Assembly: GCA_017476575.1 (NCBI GenBank)
Contig: JAFUZO010000050.1
Location: 17,575-81,574 of the forward strand
Reading direction: 5' to 3'
Length of the DNA stretch: 64,000 nt
From: Bacteroidales bacterium
GTDB taxonomy: Bacteria; Bacteroidota; Bacteroidia; Bacteroidales; UBA932
The position numbers were made by a program, and so were the translations under genes. The notes under the pieces were generated by a model that saw only the letters and a program-made list of their open reading frames with translations, was not told the origin of the DNA and did no database searches. The first letter of the stretch is position 1, and each line of letters begins with the position of its first letter. Positions 1-9,273 of this stretch are shown piece by piece.

Positions 1-1230
1 GCCCCCCGCCTCGGTGAAGGCTTCGCCGACCATGTAGATGTCACCCTTCCCGCCGCGGGCCTGGTAGGTCGCGTTGCAGTGGTCGTACCACTGCTTCAGG
101 AACGTCGCGTTCGGGGTCGCCTGGTTCTGGTAGATCCACAGCACGGCATCCAGGCGGAGACCGTTGACCCCCAGGTTGATCCATTTGTCGGCCGAGGCGG
201 CCAGGTCCTGGAAGGCGGCCGATTCGGAAGCCTTCGCGTACGGGCCGTAATTGAGGTCCGGCATCGACGCATCGAAACTGGCGAAATACTGGATGCTCGC
301 CCCGCCGAAGGTGATGTCCGCCGCCGTTGTATTGTTCAGGGCGAACGGCGTGCCGAACGTGAGGCTGGAGCCGGTACCGCCGTACTTCGTGCCGGACGGC
401 CAACTGGACGAGTTGGAGGTGCGGACGAGGAAGCCCCAGTCCGTATCGACATCGATGGTGATTTCGAAGATGCTGGTGGAAGTCTCGTAGAGGCCGACAT
501 TGCCGGCGGCACCGATCCACAGCCACATGGAGGCCGACGGGTTCGAGGCCTCGACGTCAGCTGTGGTCTCAGTCACGGTCACGGTCTTCGTCGAGCCGCT
601 CCAGTCCACCTTGAAATGGAGCCGTCCCTTGTAGCCGAGGTCTCCCCCGGCGGCAACATGCCAACCGCCCATCCCGGGCGTCGAAGCGCCGCCGTAATTG
701 TCGACCTTCCCCGCTGCCACGTCGGCCGTCGGATTGTCGGAGAGGACATAATAGCCGCGGTAGGGGCTGTCGGCGGAAGCGATGGCACTCTCGAACCAGG
801 CGCCCTTGCCGGAATGGTTCAGCACATAGTCGAGGTAGATGTCGATGCCCTTCTCGGCGGCCTTGTCGATGAGTTCCTTCAGGTCGGCCTCGGTGCCGAG
901 CCGGGAATCGACCGTGTAGTAGTCGAGGATGTCATAGCCGTGGTACGACCCGGCCGTCTGGATGGGAGAGAGCCAGAGCGCCGTGGCGCCCAGGGCGTCC
1001 AGGTAATCCAGATGCTGGGTGACGCCGCGGAGGTCGCCCCATCCGTCGCCGTCGCTGTCGGCGAAACTGTAGACATTGAGCTGGTAGGTGATGCCGGACA
1101 GTTTCGCGTCCGCGGCCGGGGTCGGGGTGTCCGGGTCCGTACCGGTCGAAGGGGTGTGCTTTTCCGTACAGGCGGCCAGCGAAAGGACCAGCGCCGCGAC
1201 AGGAAGGTATTTCAGCAAGATGCGTTTCAT
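1..1230 (-). CDS. GH13 alpha-amylase lipoprotein, partial (C-terminus outside window)
   Basis: Secreted or surface glycosidase cleaving alpha-1,4-glucans. The 410 visible codons start with a lipoprotein signal (MKRILLKYLP, then lipobox LSLAAC). GH13 conserved region I is seen as DYVLNHSG, region II as GLRLDAVLW with the catalytic nucleophile Asp, and region III as GEAF with the acid/base Glu. Region IV lies beyond base 1. Between regions I and II is a beta-rich, Trp/Thr-rich insert of about 120 residues at the place where SusG carries its CBM58; that homology is inferred. The start is the only ATG giving a signal peptide. A TATTATTG box lies at 1255-1262 on this strand. It belongs functionally to the starch locus at 2.5-10.6 kb but is separated from it by a toxin-antitoxin pair on the other strand. 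Confidence 0.92.
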   Translation of the reverse strand, partial: MKRILLKYLPVAALVLSLAACTEKHTPSTGTDPDTPTPAADAKLSGITYQLNVYSFADSDGDGWGDLRGVTQHLDYLDALGATALWLSPIQTAGSYHGYDILDYYTVDSRLGTEADLKELIDKAAEKGIDIYLDYVLNHSGKGAWFESAIASADSPYRGYYVLSDNPTADVAAGKVDNYGGASTPGMGGWHVAAGGDLGYKGRLHFKVDWSGSTKTVTVTETTADVEASNPSASMWLWIGAAGNVGLYETSTSIFEITIDVDTDWGFLVRTSNSSSWPSGTKYGGTGSSLTFGTPFALNNTTAADITFGGASIQYFASFDASMPDLNYGPYAKASESAAFQDLAASADKWINLGVNGLRLDAVLWIYQNQATPNATFLKQWYDHCNATYQARGGKGDIYMVGEAFTEAGG

Positions 1231-1254
1231 AACGGTTATCAGTTCTATAGACAA

Positions 1255-1262
1255 CAATAATA
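1255..1262 (-). promoter_or_regulatory. Putative -7 box of the amylase gene
   Basis: Read on the minus strand the sequence is TATTATTG, one base off the Bacteroidota -7 consensus TAnnTTTG, about 24 nt before the ATG. No convincing -33 TTTG was identified. Confidence 0.4.
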
Positions 1263-1402
1263 GCGATTTCCCGCCGGATTTCCAAACCTTCCGCCCGGTT
1301 TTGCCGACCACCCCCGCACTTTCCGCGACGGACGGGAATCCGAGGCGCAGCGACATGCCCGGAATGCGATAACATTTATTTTGAAGTGTTATCATTTTGA
1401 CT

Positions 1403-1410
1403 TATCTTTG
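1403..1410 (+). promoter_or_regulatory. -7 promoter box of the toxin-antitoxin operon
   Basis: TATCTTTG matches TAnnTTTG exactly and lies 20 nt before the antitoxin ATG. A TTTTGA element about 10 nt upstream is too close to be a standard -33 box. Confidence 0.6.
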
Positions 1411-1430
1411 CAAGAAATGATTGCACCTGC

Positions 1431-1709
1431 ATGGAAACGACCGCACGCACCCAAACAGCCTTCCGGTTCAGCAACAACCTGCTGGAACGCCTCAAGCGGA
1501 ATGCCCGGAAGGAGCACCGCTCCCTCAACAGTTATGTGGAACAGACCCTGGAGAAGGCGCTGGGCCCGGCCTTCCCGAAACTGCCCCCGGACTTCACGGT
1601 CTCCGACGAAATCCTCGGCCTGATGGCGGACACCTTCGTCCGCCCTTTGCCGGAAGCGCTGGCCTCAGACCCGAAACTGGCCTCCCTCCTTGAAAGATAC
1701 GGCCTATGA
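1431..1709 (+). CDS. Antitoxin-like small protein (VapB/RHH type)
   Basis: A 92-residue protein with an N-terminal ribbon-helix-helix look: a beta-strand with alternating residues (TQTAFRFSNNLLERLKRNAR), then the helix pair EHRSLNSYVEQTLEKALG, as in Arc/MetJ-type antitoxins. The C-terminal part (DEILGLMADTFVRPLPEAL) probably wraps the toxin. The stop overlaps the start of the PIN toxin as ATGA (1706-1709), the usual translational coupling of type II toxin-antitoxin pairs. Expected to repress its own promoter at 1403. The family assignment rests on fold-like pattern and context, not on a clear signature. Confidence 0.75.
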   Translation: METTARTQTAFRFSNNLLERLKRNARKEHRSLNSYVEQTLEKALGPAFPKLPPDFTVSDEILGLMADTFVRPLPEALASDPKLASLLERYGL

Positions 1710-2116
1710 AAGCCTTCCTGGACACAAATATCCTGTTGGATTTCCTGATTCCGGAGCGCCGCTCCCCCGAAGTCGCCATCATCTTCCAGGCCGCCCGGGA
1801 CCATCTGTTCGAGGTCCAGGTCACCACGCAGAGCCTGGTCGACTGTGCCTACATCGCTTCGCGTTGCGGGATCGCCCCGGAATCCTTCCGGCGGTTCGCA
1901 GGATGGGTGGTCGACCACTTCAATGTGGAAGCCGTCAGTTCCTTCCAAATCCGGGACGCCCTCTCCGACCCCGGCCATGACTTCGAAGACAACGTCCAAG
2001 CCGCCAGCGCCTGGGACGGCTGCTGTGACGTCATCATCACCCGGGACCGGAATTTCCTGGCCACGCCGTCCATCCCGGTCTTGACCGCCGGGGAATTCGT
2101 CCAGGCTATTTCATAA
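1706..2116 (+). CDS. PIN-domain ribonuclease toxin (VapC-like, PIN_3)
   Basis: A 136-residue PIN nuclease. The metal-binding acidic residues are visible: FLDTNILLDFL at the N-terminus, the acidic stretch around FEDNVQAASAWDGCCDVIITRD, and the terminal TRDRNF motif typical of the PIN_3 subgroup. Such toxins cut tRNA or rRNA when released from their antitoxin. It overlaps the antitoxin by 4 nt and shares its promoter. The pair lies between susE and the amylase on the opposite strand, so it looks like an insertion into the glucan locus. Confidence 0.85.
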   Translation: MKAFLDTNILLDFLIPERRSPEVAIIFQAARDHLFEVQVTTQSLVDCAYIASRCGIAPESFRRFAGWVVDHFNVEAVSSFQIRDALSDPGHDFEDNVQAASAWDGCCDVIITRDRNFLATPSIPVLTAGEFVQAIS

Positions 2117-2164
2117 TTCCCGTCGAGCCGGAAAGTCTCCGGCCCCCACTGAAACACAAACAAG

Positions 2165-2404
2165 ATGAACCGGTTAGAAAGATACCGCCGCATCTGGTGC
2201 GACAACAAGAACGCCGACGAACGCGCCAAGCGCATCGCCCGCGAAGAAGGGCTTGCGGAAGGGTTTGCAGGAGGGTTTGCAGGAGGCAGGGAACAAGGCA
2301 GGGAAGAAACCAAGGCCGAGATTGCGAAAGGGCTGGTGCAGAACGGTGTGCCGATGGAAATCATCACGAAAGTTACCGGCCTGACGGCGGAAGACCTCGA
2401 CTGA
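2165..2404 (+). pseudogene. C-terminal remnant of an Rpn-type (PDDEXK) recombination-promoting nuclease
   Basis: 79 residues with a basic/acidic start (NRLERYRRIWCDNKNADERA) followed by the low-complexity G/E/R tail (GLAEGFAGGFAGGREQGREE) and a last helix (GVPMEIITKVTGLTAEDL). This is the typical tail of Rpn/PD-(D/E)XK transposase-like proteins, but the whole nuclease domain of roughly 200 residues is missing. It may still be translated as a small ORF; functionally it looks like a relic. It sits directly after the toxin-antitoxin pair. Confidence 0.6.
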
Positions 2405-2443
2405 CCCGTACATTCCCCCGGTCCTCCCCCATGACATGATTAA

Positions 2444-2472
2444 AGCCGGGGCCCCGTGGCGGGGTCCCGGCT
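2444..2472. terminator. GC-rich hairpin between convergent ends
   Basis: AGCCGGGGCCCCG (2444-2456) pairs with CGGGGTCCCGGCT (2460-2472) with one G-U. It lies between the Rpn remnant (+) and susE (-). No strong T-run follows on either side, so it may be a weak or bidirectional terminator. Confidence 0.5.
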
Positions 2473-2498
2473 CGGTGAATAGGAAGAGGGCGGGCCGA

Positions 2499-4655
2499 TT
2501 ATTCGACCGTGGCCGTTCCGGCGTTGAAGTCGAGGGTAATCTTCTTGCCGGCCTCGATGGAGACGCGGTCCTGGTCGCCGCCGTTGCCGCGGTAGGCAAT
2601 CTTGCCGTCGAAGAAGACGAACTCGCGGGTCCACCATTCGGAGGTGGCGATGGAACTGGCCGCATACAGACGGACTTCGCCCGTATACAAGGTCGTCCCG
2701 ACCAGTTTGTTGCCTTCCGCCTTGAACAAGGCTTTCTCCATGCCCTCGCCCCAAGCCACATCGTTATTTTCGCCGAAGCAAAGGCCGATGCCATAGACCT
2801 GGGCGGGCTCGATACAGAGTTTCTTGTTGTCGGTGTCCACATAGATCATGTAGACGCCATTCTCTGCAACGACGCAGTTTGTTCCGGAAACGGTGTAGCC
2901 GCTGTCCTCACCCAGGCCGGTGAAGTCACCGCTCCAAGCCTTGCCCGGGGCAAACTTGAACGGAGAGTCCGCCTCGATGTAGCGGATGGTCCAGAACTGA
3001 CCTTTCTTGCCGTTGACAGGGATGAGGTCGACCACCTCGTCGGACTCCCAATTCCAGTTGCCGAACGCTGCACCGATCATATACATCTCGGTCGGAAGTT
3101 CATTGGCCGGAGGAGTTATCGTTCCGGTGGAGGCCTTCAAGTAAGCGACACCGGCGGTCGGATAGAGCCAGACATCGTAGGTCCCGGCCTCGGCCGTCAT
3201 ATCGCTACCACCCTTGGTCATGACAATCGGGGTCTCAAGGCCGAAGGTGCCGCCGCCGAGATCATAATCGCCCCACGTATCATTTCCGCGGAATTTGAAG
3301 GAACCGGCATCGAAAGGAACGGCCTTGGCCCGCCAGATTTCGGGATTGTCGGAGATCTTCTCCAGGTCCACATCCACACTCCAGTCAGAGACGGCAGGGC
3401 CGATGATGCCCCAGGTCTCGGCACCTGCCATTCCAGGCATTTCGGTATAGTCATCCACATTGATATCCGGGAGGAATTCCGGTTCAGCGGCCTCCTTCGC
3501 ATTGATAATCTTGTAGGTCTTTGCTTCGGGATCGAGAATCAGGTCATACTTTCCATCCACAGGGACGGCAAGGTTCTTGCCGCCGGCAACCGCCGTATAT
3601 TCCTTGTCGAGTTCGACAATGAACGGTTCGACATCCCCTTCAGCGCCGAAGTTGATGTCCCAACCGGCATCCCTGCGGAACTTGAACTGATCGGAGGCTG
3701 TCAGGACAAGCCCGCGGCAGACATGGAGCGTTCCATCGGAAATCATCGCCTCGTCCTGGTTCCAACTGTTACCTGTACTGGCAATGGAGCCGATGACAGA
3801 CCACGGGGTCTCTTCCGTAAAGTCGGCATAAGGGTCGGCCGCGCCAGAAAGAGGCCGCGCAATCCGGTACAGACCTGCATCTGGATTGAGCCAGAGATCA
3901 TAGGTTCCATCTGCGGGGACGGCAAGGTTCTTGCCGCCGGCAACCGCCGTATATTCCTTGTCGAGTTCGACAATGAACGGTTCGACATCCCCTTCAGCAC
4001 CGAAGTTGGTGTCCCAACCGGCATCCCTGCGGAACTTGAACTGGTCGGAGGCCGTCAGGACGATGCTCTTCGCCACGTGCCAGGTCCCGTCCGTGTACAT
4101 ATCCTCATCCTGTCCCCAACTGTTTCCCGTACTGGCAATAGAGCCGATGACACTCCAAACGGATTTCTCCTTGTAAGCCGCATACGGGTCGTCTCCGGAC
4201 GTCGGAACAGGGATTTCATAGGATTCGACCGTAATCCGGCCTTCAGAATCGACATAACCGTTCAATCCATTGTCCGCCGTCGCTTTCTGAAGGGAGGTAC
4301 GGATGGCCAACTGGAAGGAGACCGTCTCGCCATAGTCGCATCCTGCGGCGATGAGGTTCTTGTTGATTTCAGAAAAACGGAGCGTCAGGGTATTGTCCTT
4401 CTCCGTTGTTCCGAGGACACGGTTTACATCCTTGTCATTGACACGGACAAGGGCCATCGTATTGTAGACCGGCGCATTCACATCGAAACTGCCGGGCGTG
4501 AACGTAGCGACAACGGTGTTTTCACCGATCTCGGAAGAAAGGAGCACCGGTGCCGTCGTCGCCGCAGGGTCGATCGCAAGTTGTTCGACCTCGGTGCAGG
4601 CCCATCCGGAAAGGATGAGGACACCGGCGAAAAGGGTATTGAATATTCTTTTCAT
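2499..4655 (-). CDS. susE: SusE/SusF-family multidomain starch-binding lipoprotein
   Basis: A 718-residue outer-membrane lipoprotein (signal ending LSGWAC). Domain order: SusE-type Ig-like N-terminal domain (about residues 25-150), two nearly identical starch-binding modules (about 155-270 and 275-390), a third related module (about 395-515, WGIIGPAVSDWSVDVDL) and a SusF-like C-terminal pair (about 525-718, MYMIGAAFGNWNW). Trp and Lys residues repeat in equivalent positions, as in glycan-binding platforms. It starts 12 nt after the susD stop, so it is co-transcribed. It is longer than canonical SusE (about 390) or SusF (about 485), consistent with module duplication. Role: capture of alpha-glucan at the cell surface. 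Confidence 0.88.
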   Translation of the reverse strand: MKRIFNTLFAGVLILSGWACTEVEQLAIDPAATTAPVLLSSEIGENTVVATFTPGSFDVNAPVYNTMALVRVNDKDVNRVLGTTEKDNTLTLRFSEINKNLIAAGCDYGETVSFQLAIRTSLQKATADNGLNGYVDSEGRITVESYEIPVPTSGDDPYAAYKEKSVWSVIGSIASTGNSWGQDEDMYTDGTWHVAKSIVLTASDQFKFRRDAGWDTNFGAEGDVEPFIVELDKEYTAVAGGKNLAVPADGTYDLWLNPDAGLYRIARPLSGAADPYADFTEETPWSVIGSIASTGNSWNQDEAMISDGTLHVCRGLVLTASDQFKFRRDAGWDINFGAEGDVEPFIVELDKEYTAVAGGKNLAVPVDGKYDLILDPEAKTYKIINAKEAAEPEFLPDINVDDYTEMPGMAGAETWGIIGPAVSDWSVDVDLEKISDNPEIWRAKAVPFDAGSFKFRGNDTWGDYDLGGGTFGLETPIVMTKGGSDMTAEAGTYDVWLYPTAGVAYLKASTGTITPPANELPTEMYMIGAAFGNWNWESDEVVDLIPVNGKKGQFWTIRYIEADSPFKFAPGKAWSGDFTGLGEDSGYTVSGTNCVVAENGVYMIYVDTDNKKLCIEPAQVYGIGLCFGENNDVAWGEGMEKALFKAEGNKLVGTTLYTGEVRLYAASSIATSEWWTREFVFFDGKIAYRGNGGDQDRVSIEAGKKITLDFNAGTATVE
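3562..3707 (-). repeat. Intragenic direct repeat, copy 1 (in susE)
   Basis: Nearly identical to 3916-4061, offset exactly 354 bp (118 codons), with only a few single-base differences. It encodes the second half of a starch-binding module. Confidence 0.85.
3916..4061 (-). repeat. Intragenic direct repeat, copy 2 (in susE)
   Basis: Partner of 3562-3707. The in-frame 118-residue period shows a recent tandem duplication of one binding module. Confidence 0.85.
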
Positions 4656-4667
4656 GTTCTTTGCAGA

Positions 4668-6257
4668 TTATTTCCAGGCTTCGTTCTGGGAAAGTTTGCT
4701 GTTGCTGTTCAACTCAGAGACCGGAATCGGGAAGAGGTTGTACTTGTCGTCGACACTACGGCCGGATTGAAGCCCGCCCTTCCAGGTCCAGAGATAGTCG
4801 TTGCCGGTAAGGAGCCCATAGCGCACCAGGTCGGAGCGCCGCCAGCATTCCCAATAGAGTTCCCGGCCACGCTCGTCGAGCAGTCCGGCAAGGGTATAGG
4901 TCCCATTCCCGAGTCCAGCACGGTTCCGGACCGCATTAAGAGCCGCTTGACCCTCCGCAGCACTGACGGTAGATGCACCGCGCAACTGTGCTTCAGCCAG
5001 CATCAAATATGCATCTGCAGCACGGAAAAGCGGGAAGTCCGTGGAAGGGAAATTGATAATGGCAGGCGCCGAACCATCCATGTTGAGATTGGTAAACTTG
5101 TAAGAAGACCAGCCATAGTCAAACTCAAGGACGTCGATACTCTGGGAAGAAGTCATGTCCTGACCTGCTCCCCAGAAGCGGTAACGGACATCCGATGCAT
5201 CAAACTTGCTGATGAATTCAGGCGTCACCAGAGTGCCGCCCCAGCCATCATCGATTCCGAGTGCGGCAGCCGTCGCCTTGTCTCCACCTTTGCAGGATGC
5301 CTTGATGATGAAGCAGGTCACACCATAACTTTGGGTATAGGTTCCATCCTGCTGGACACCGAAGATGATCTCATCGGTGCAGAGATGGTTCTCGCCGCAG
5401 AACAAATCCGCGTAATTGGCCCGGAGAGCCGGATAAGCGGCGACCACTTCTTTCGACATCGTCGCTGCCACGTCATAGTATTCCTTGGCTGCCGCATCGT
5501 CGGCAAGGCCGAGATAGACGCGCGCATTGAGGTTGAGGTGGGCACGGATCATCTTGACGAAGTTCACATCCAAGCGGCCATAGACATTCTGGCGCGTTCC
5601 TTTGATAGCGCTGTTGTCGATGATATCAGCACATTCATCATCCAACCAATGGAAGAGGTCGGCACGGCTCTTCTGGTCCGGACCGACAGCACCGACTACA
5701 GAATTTTCATCTGCAAAGGGAACATCACCGAACATGTCGATCGCGTGATAATAACTGAGGGCACGCAGAGCACGGGCCTCTGCAATCATGGTCTTGATGT
5801 TCTCGCTGCCGGCAAATTCAGAAGCGCTTGCACGGCGGATGAATTCGTTGCATAAACTGATCTGGTAATAAATCCGGGAGAACATGGCCGTCACAAACAC
5901 ATCGGACGCAGTATACGAGAACGTGTGCAGATCCATGACCGTCTTATCGTTCCAGACAATCAGCGCCTCGTCGGTCGTGAATTCCTGCATATAGAACAGA
6001 GCCCGGACATACTGTCCGAAACCTCCGTCGACGCCATCGATATCCGGATCTTTATCAGGTCCTTCAGAGCCACTCACCGACAGGGAGACGTAACATTTGG
6101 CCAACAACTGCGCATATGCATCTTCGCTATCAAGGACCGTTTCAGGAAGGGTCACATTCGGGTCGATCGGGGTGACATCAAGGTCATCGACACAGGAGGT
6201 CACGGCGCCGGAAAACAAAGCGGCAGCCGCAAGGATAGAAAGACTTTTCATTTTCAT
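4668..6257 (-). CDS. susD: SusD/RagB-family nutrient-binding lipoprotein
   Basis: A 529-residue outer-membrane lipoprotein, signal ending SGAVTSC followed by VDDLDVTP. The helical TPR-like SusD fold is indicated by ARALRALSYYHAIDMFGDVPF and the C-terminal RGRELYWECWRRSDLVRYG. It forms the lid on SusC and binds the imported oligosaccharide. The start has a good AGGAGG at 9 nt. It lies between susC and susE with short gaps. Glucan specificity is inferred from the SusE partner and the nearby amylase. Confidence 0.93.
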   Translation of the reverse strand: MKMKSLSILAAAALFSGAVTSCVDDLDVTPIDPNVTLPETVLDSEDAYAQLLAKCYVSLSVSGSEGPDKDPDIDGVDGGFGQYVRALFYMQEFTTDEALIVWNDKTVMDLHTFSYTASDVFVTAMFSRIYYQISLCNEFIRRASASEFAGSENIKTMIAEARALRALSYYHAIDMFGDVPFADENSVVGAVGPDQKSRADLFHWLDDECADIIDNSAIKGTRQNVYGRLDVNFVKMIRAHLNLNARVYLGLADDAAAKEYYDVAATMSKEVVAAYPALRANYADLFCGENHLCTDEIIFGVQQDGTYTQSYGVTCFIIKASCKGGDKATAAALGIDDGWGGTLVTPEFISKFDASDVRYRFWGAGQDMTSSQSIDVLEFDYGWSSYKFTNLNMDGSAPAIINFPSTDFPLFRAADAYLMLAEAQLRGASTVSAAEGQAALNAVRNRAGLGNGTYTLAGLLDERGRELYWECWRRSDLVRYGLLTGNDYLWTWKGGLQSGRSVDDKYNLFPIPVSELNSNSKLSQNEAWK

Positions 6258-6275
6258 AGCAAAAATCCTCCTTGA

Positions 6276-9254
6276 TTAAAAGTTAAACTTGACGCCCAGG
6301 ACGAAAGTTCTCGGACGCGGCCAGAGGTTGGAGTCGATCCCGTTGAAGATCTCCGGATCGATACCCTTGTAAGGAGAGAGGCAGAACACGTTCTGGACCG
6401 TTCCGAACACATTGAGTGTCATTTCTTTCGGGAGGTTGAACGTATATCCTGTCGTCACGTTGTCCAGTTTGAAGAACGAGGCATTCTTGATATAGTAGTC
6501 GGAGAAATACTGCGCCTTGGTGAACCCGTCCTCAATGCCTTGCGGTACACGGTTGGCAATGAAGTTGTTGGTCCAGAGGTCGCTCAACAGGCCCAACTGG
6601 GAAGAATTGTTGTCATAGACATAGTTGCCGAAATTGGCATGGGCGGAAGCGGCGAAGGTCCACGACTTGTAGTTGAGGGAAGTATTGAAGCCGAGGGTCA
6701 CCTTCGGGTGCGGATCCTTGCAGTAGTACATATCATCCTCATCCACAGTTCCATCCCCGTTCAAATCGGCATAGGCGCCCATGATCGGCTTGCCATCCTC
6801 GTCGTAAATCTGCTTGTAGACATAGAAAGCATTCGGCGCATAGCCCGTCATGTGCATCTGAATCTTATTTCCGACGGCGCCGGAAATGTCACCCGTCGGA
6901 ACACCCTTATAGCCATCGCCATCGTTGGTCGTCATCTTCGTGATCTTCTGATGGTTGAAGGCGCCGTTGACGCCGACCTGCCAAGAGAGGTCGCGCGTCT
7001 CGAAAACGATATAGTTCACATCGAGTTCGACACCCTTATTGACCAGGGTCCCGATATTGGCATTCAAGTAATTCTTGAGGTTGGCACCTGCGGCGACCGG
7101 CGTATAGTTGAGCAAGTCGGTGGTCTTGCGGTAATACCCGTCAAGGGAGGTCGTGAGACGGCCGTTCAGGAAACCGAGGTCGACGCCGGCATTATAGGTG
7201 GTTGTCGTCTCCCAACGCAGGTCGGCATTGTAGCCGTCCGGACGGATCGGGACGATCAACTTGTCACCGAAATAATACCAGGAGCCCTGCTGGCTGAATG
7301 TATACGTAGGCAGGGTCGGATAAGAATCGCCAGCCACATCCTGCTGACCGGTCTGTCCCCAAGAGAGACGTACCTTGAGAGCGGAAACAGCGTTGACATC
7401 CCGGAGGAATTCCTCATTCTTGGCATTCCATGCCAGAGCGACGGAAGGGAAGAAGCCCCACTTATTGTTGGAGAAACGGGAAGTTCCGTCATAACGGAAC
7501 GTCGCCGTCGCAAAATAGCGATCGTCATACGTATAATTCAGACGACCGAAGAAAGACACCAGGTAGTTCTCGAACTTGTTATGGCTGTCCTCATAGATAT
7601 TGGCCGGGTCGGTCAGGTCGATGCCAAGGTCGTTGCCATCCTCATCGGTCAACGCATGGTGGGAGAAACTGTTGGAAGAATGCCAGAAATGCTGCCAGGA
7701 ATAACCTGCCATCACATCGATGACATGCTTCTCGGCGATGGCTTTGTTATAATCCGCATAGAATTCGAGGGTCTGGTCCCGACGGATCTGGTCGTAATCG
7801 GTATGACGTCCGGCTCCGGCCTCCGTCTGGGAGTGGAAAGACTGCTCGGAGCCATAGAGGATATCCACCGTTCCGTCTGACTTGGAGAAGTCAAGGCCCA
7901 GGTTGAGATTCAGGCGCAGGTCTTCCAGGCCGTGGATCTTGTAGTCGAACTGGGCATTCCCGATGAACCGCTTGGCGTCCGCCTTGTCGAATTTCTCATT
8001 GAGGGAAGCCACCGGATTGGTTCCGAGCGTATTGGCCGTACCCCAACTGCGGTATCCATGGATGCCGTCCTGATCGTAGATGGCCTGGGTCGGGTCGTAT
8101 TGGACCGCCTGGCCGATGGCAGCCGTATTAGCGAAGTTGTTCTTGATATACATGCCCTTACCGTTCAGGGAAACGGTGAGATGCTTGTCGAGCAGTTGAG
8201 GATTCAGGTTGAAGGCCAAGGTTCCACGGTCCATCGAGGAGGTCTTGAGGGTACCTTTCTGACCGAGATAACCACCCGAAACCCGATACGGAAGGACGGT
8301 CTCACCGACCTTGACATTGCCGCTGACACCCACATTGCCTTCATAACTGAAGCCGGTCCGCCAGATCTGCTTCTGCCAATCTGTGTTTTCAGTTCCGACA
8401 GCAGCCATCGCCGACTCGTTATCTCCGTAATACCGTTGCATGGCAGCCCGAATCTCATCGCCGTCCAGCACATCCAGGAACTTGGCATTCTGGGAGATGG
8501 AGGTCGTGAAGTCGGCCGTCACATTGGGACGGGTGTTGGCTGAAGAACCTTTCTTGGTCGTGATGATGATGACGCCGTTGGAGGCCCGGGAACCGTAGAT
8601 AGCCGTTGCAGATGCATCCTTCAGTACCGTGAAACTCTCGATATCGCTCGGGTTGATCGAGGCCAGTGCATCTCCCATACCGGAGACACCGGTACCGCCG
8701 ATCGGAAGTCCGTCGACCACCACGAGCGGATCGTTGGTCGCATTCAAAGAAGAACCGCCACGGATCCGGATCGTAGAACTGGAACCCGGCATACCGTCAC
8801 CGGCCGTCACGACGACACCGCTGGACTTGCCGGCGAGAAGTTGGGCAGGAGAAGAGATCATACCCTTGTTGATCTGGTCCGCCTTGACCGTCGAGACCGA
8901 TCCCGTGAGGTCGCTCTTCTTGACGGTACCGTAACCGATGACCACGACGTCGTCGAGGAATTCGGTGTCCTCGGTGAGGACGACCGTGGCCGGGACGGCG
9001 GAGGCGGTGAAGGTCTGGGACGCATAGCCGATGCAGCTGATTTCGATCTGCACATCGGCGCTCGGGACATAGAGGATGTAGTCGCCGTCGAGGCCCGTAG
9101 ACGTACCGTTGGACGTTCCGACCTGGAGGACGGTCGCCCCGATCACGGGACCCTGTGCATCGACTACGACACCTTTAACCTGATATCCGCCCTGGGCGAA
9201 TACGGTAGCGCAGGCTGCGACGAGCGCTGCAACTGCGGTTAAAATCCTTTTCAT
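6276..9254 (-). CDS. susC: SusC/RagA TonB-dependent outer-membrane transporter
   Basis: A 992-residue TonB-dependent receptor. After a Sec signal (ending CATVFAQ) come a CarboxypepD_reg-like domain (about residues 22-95), a TonB-box-like DDVVVIGYGTVKKSDLTGS, the plug with the SusC hallmark DASATAIYGSRASNGVIIITT, and the beta-barrel ending FVLGVKFNF with a terminal aromatic. It imports maltooligosaccharides with SusD, energised by TonB. It follows the MFS gene by 19 nt and precedes susD by 18 nt. Compare the second SusC at 60.7 kb, which has an extra C-terminal domain. Confidence 0.95.
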   Translation of the reverse strand: MKRILTAVAALVAACATVFAQGGYQVKGVVVDAQGPVIGATVLQVGTSNGTSTGLDGDYILYVPSADVQIEISCIGYASQTFTASAVPATVVLTEDTEFLDDVVVIGYGTVKKSDLTGSVSTVKADQINKGMISSPAQLLAGKSSGVVVTAGDGMPGSSSTIRIRGGSSLNATNDPLVVVDGLPIGGTGVSGMGDALASINPSDIESFTVLKDASATAIYGSRASNGVIIITTKKGSSANTRPNVTADFTTSISQNAKFLDVLDGDEIRAAMQRYYGDNESAMAAVGTENTDWQKQIWRTGFSYEGNVGVSGNVKVGETVLPYRVSGGYLGQKGTLKTSSMDRGTLAFNLNPQLLDKHLTVSLNGKGMYIKNNFANTAAIGQAVQYDPTQAIYDQDGIHGYRSWGTANTLGTNPVASLNEKFDKADAKRFIGNAQFDYKIHGLEDLRLNLNLGLDFSKSDGTVDILYGSEQSFHSQTEAGAGRHTDYDQIRRDQTLEFYADYNKAIAEKHVIDVMAGYSWQHFWHSSNSFSHHALTDEDGNDLGIDLTDPANIYEDSHNKFENYLVSFFGRLNYTYDDRYFATATFRYDGTSRFSNNKWGFFPSVALAWNAKNEEFLRDVNAVSALKVRLSWGQTGQQDVAGDSYPTLPTYTFSQQGSWYYFGDKLIVPIRPDGYNADLRWETTTTYNAGVDLGFLNGRLTTSLDGYYRKTTDLLNYTPVAAGANLKNYLNANIGTLVNKGVELDVNYIVFETRDLSWQVGVNGAFNHQKITKMTTNDGDGYKGVPTGDISGAVGNKIQMHMTGYAPNAFYVYKQIYDEDGKPIMGAYADLNGDGTVDEDDMYYCKDPHPKVTLGFNTSLNYKSWTFAASAHANFGNYVYDNNSSQLGLLSDLWTNNFIANRVPQGIEDGFTKAQYFSDYYIKNASFFKLDNVTTGYTFNLPKEMTLNVFGTVQNVFCLSPYKGIDPEIFNGIDSNLWPRPRTFVLGVKFNF

Positions 9255-9273
9255 TGAGTGTGTAGTTAGTTGA

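Noticed and set aside
2436..5855. 1139-codon plus-strand open frame
   Set aside because: It is antisense to susE and susD, has Arg/Asp/Val-rich shadow composition and no family motifs.
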